A DNA stretch of 64,000 nucleotides from Sphagnum magellanicum (Eukaryota; Streptophyta; Sphagnopsida; Sphagnales; Sphagnaceae): assembly GCA_021904315.1 (NCBI GenBank), contig CM038916.1, forward strand, positions 3,286,001-3,350,000. The letters are read 5' to 3'. How positions within the stretch are numbered: position 1 is the first letter of the stretch; each line of letters opens with the position of its first letter. Of the stretch, positions 62,849 to 64,000 are shown piece by piece. The position numbers were made by a program, and so were the translations under genes. Below the pieces are notes generated by a model that did no database searches, had not been told where the DNA came from, and worked only from the letters and a program-made list of their open reading frames with translations.

Positions 62849-64000
62849 TTTTCTCGCCCACAATAATGCTAGGGGCACTAATTGGGGTACATAGTTTATT
62901 CCAATATAGAAGCTAGAGAAAGCATGTGAGCAAAGCCAAACAAAACCTCTAAAATGTTTGACTTGCACTCCACATTTTATCTTGTTCTTTTTACCTTCTG
63001 TTACATGATGGAGGAAGGTTAGCAGGTAGCACAGTTGTTATGGGTTCAAATTGAAGAGCAAGAGATCCTTTTCTAAGCAAAAACAATTCCCTCCTATTTG
63101 TAAATGGTCAATTCCTGGCATTTCAAAGGAACCTGAGTAAAACTAGAGCTGTAAAAATCTAGCTTTGAGAACTTGCTTTTCACGCTCACCAAAATCAACA
63201 AGCACTCCAATTTGAAGTCATGTAGAAATAACAGGTCCCATGTGTCAACCTTTAATAAATGTGATGACCAAGTTGCTTCTAATTAGCTGAGTCAACATGA
63301 GTTTGTTGAGAAAAAATTATCCTAATACTTGTTCGACAACTTATTTACAAGTGTATGTATATCATAAATCCTAAACATTATGCATGTCAACTTGTATTTT
63401 TGTTAATTTTGTGATATAACAAATTAAATGGTGATGATTCATAGGAAGATATAGTGATTAATTTGGCTACAACCTAAATATGAAAGTGGTTTCTTAAAAA
63501 TATCCTTCAATATTTTTGGGTACTTACTGGAACCATGTACATAAATCTCAAAAAGAAATTTTCTTGAATTTTGGTTGAATTCTAGCTGTTTAAAATCTCA
63601 AAAAACATTTTATCACTTTTAATCTTTCATATAGCTTTTTCGCTATATATATAGCCAGCAAAAAAGAGGCTAATGCATGTGTACATAGCAACAACCAGAA
63701 GTTGGCATTGTAATAATTAAGGCTCCACGTGAAAATAGGCATATGTTCTTTACTTGTTAAGTCAGAAACACATTTTGCCTTCATTGAACTGCAATTATAA
63801 CATGGAGTTACTACAGGCAATGCAGAAGAAAATGGATATCATGGTAAGGTTCAGTATTTATCATGAACCATTCTTGTCTAGTGACACCGTAAAATGTGCT
63901 TGCCCAACTAATGGGTTACATACATGACCACATCACTCAAATAGGATTGTAGTGAAAGTGGAGTGTGGAATAGGCCCATTGTTGCTTGTAGTGCTGCCAC
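62849..64000. repeat. Start of inverted-repeat spacer, copy 3
   Basis: Collinear with 7,986-9,130 up to the window end. No gene seen. Confidence 0.85.

Noticed and set aside
1-64000. tRNA, rRNA, snRNA or organelle genes
   Set aside because: No cloverleaf, A/B-box pair or rRNA core sequence was recognised on either strand by eye.

Overview
The window looks like nuclear DNA of a land plant with a large, repeat-rich genome. It is strongly A+T-rich, full of long degenerate repeats, and holds one convincing protein gene: an intron-free-coding RPW8-like coiled-coil / NB-ARC / LRR immune receptor (CC_R-NLR, helper-NLR type) on the minus strand at 32,497-35,868. The plant group (bryophyte, lycophyte, fern or conifer) cannot be fixed from the sequence alone. 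I recognise no tRNA, rRNA, CRISPR array or bacterial-type operon.

The layout is not random repeat debris but an ordered, tandem arrangement. Calling the modules A, B, C and D: A 1-2,462; B 2,463-about 9,100; C 9,100-13,633; D 13,634-20,980; then A' 20,981-24,810; a 13-kb interval found only once here (24,811-about 38,130) that carries the NLR; then B' 38,130-41,900; C' 41,900-46,298; a replaced stretch 46,299-47,940; D' 47,941-55,533; A'' 55,534-57,954; B'' 57,955-64,000. Unit A-B-C-D is about 21 kb. The first 9 kb and the last 8.5 kb are nearly identical at an offset of about 55.5 kb (falling to 54.9 kb), and much closer to each other than either is to A'/B'. The simplest reading is a higher-order tandem duplication of about 55 kb that contains the NLR, built on an older 21-kb repeat.

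Inside the modules are a 175-bp minisatellite whose copy number differs between copies (6, 1, 3), a long imperfect inverted repeat (arms about 1.7 kb, spacer about 4 kb), microsatellites, C-rich tracts, a short micro-inversion between D and D', and coding-like remnants on the minus strand in A-type modules that I could not assign. The 13-kb single-copy interval holds very A+T-rich DNA, a diverged relic of module D, a probable small hAT-like element, a broken gag-like fossil, the NLR, and a G+C-richer upstream region with exon-like segments and a plausible promoter (TATA-like box, CCAAT boxes in two tandem 76-bp repeats).

Functionally, only the NLR has a supported job: nucleotide-dependent switching and cell-death/immune signalling by its family. 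The rest is repeat architecture that probably drives copy-number change of the NLR locus by unequal recombination.
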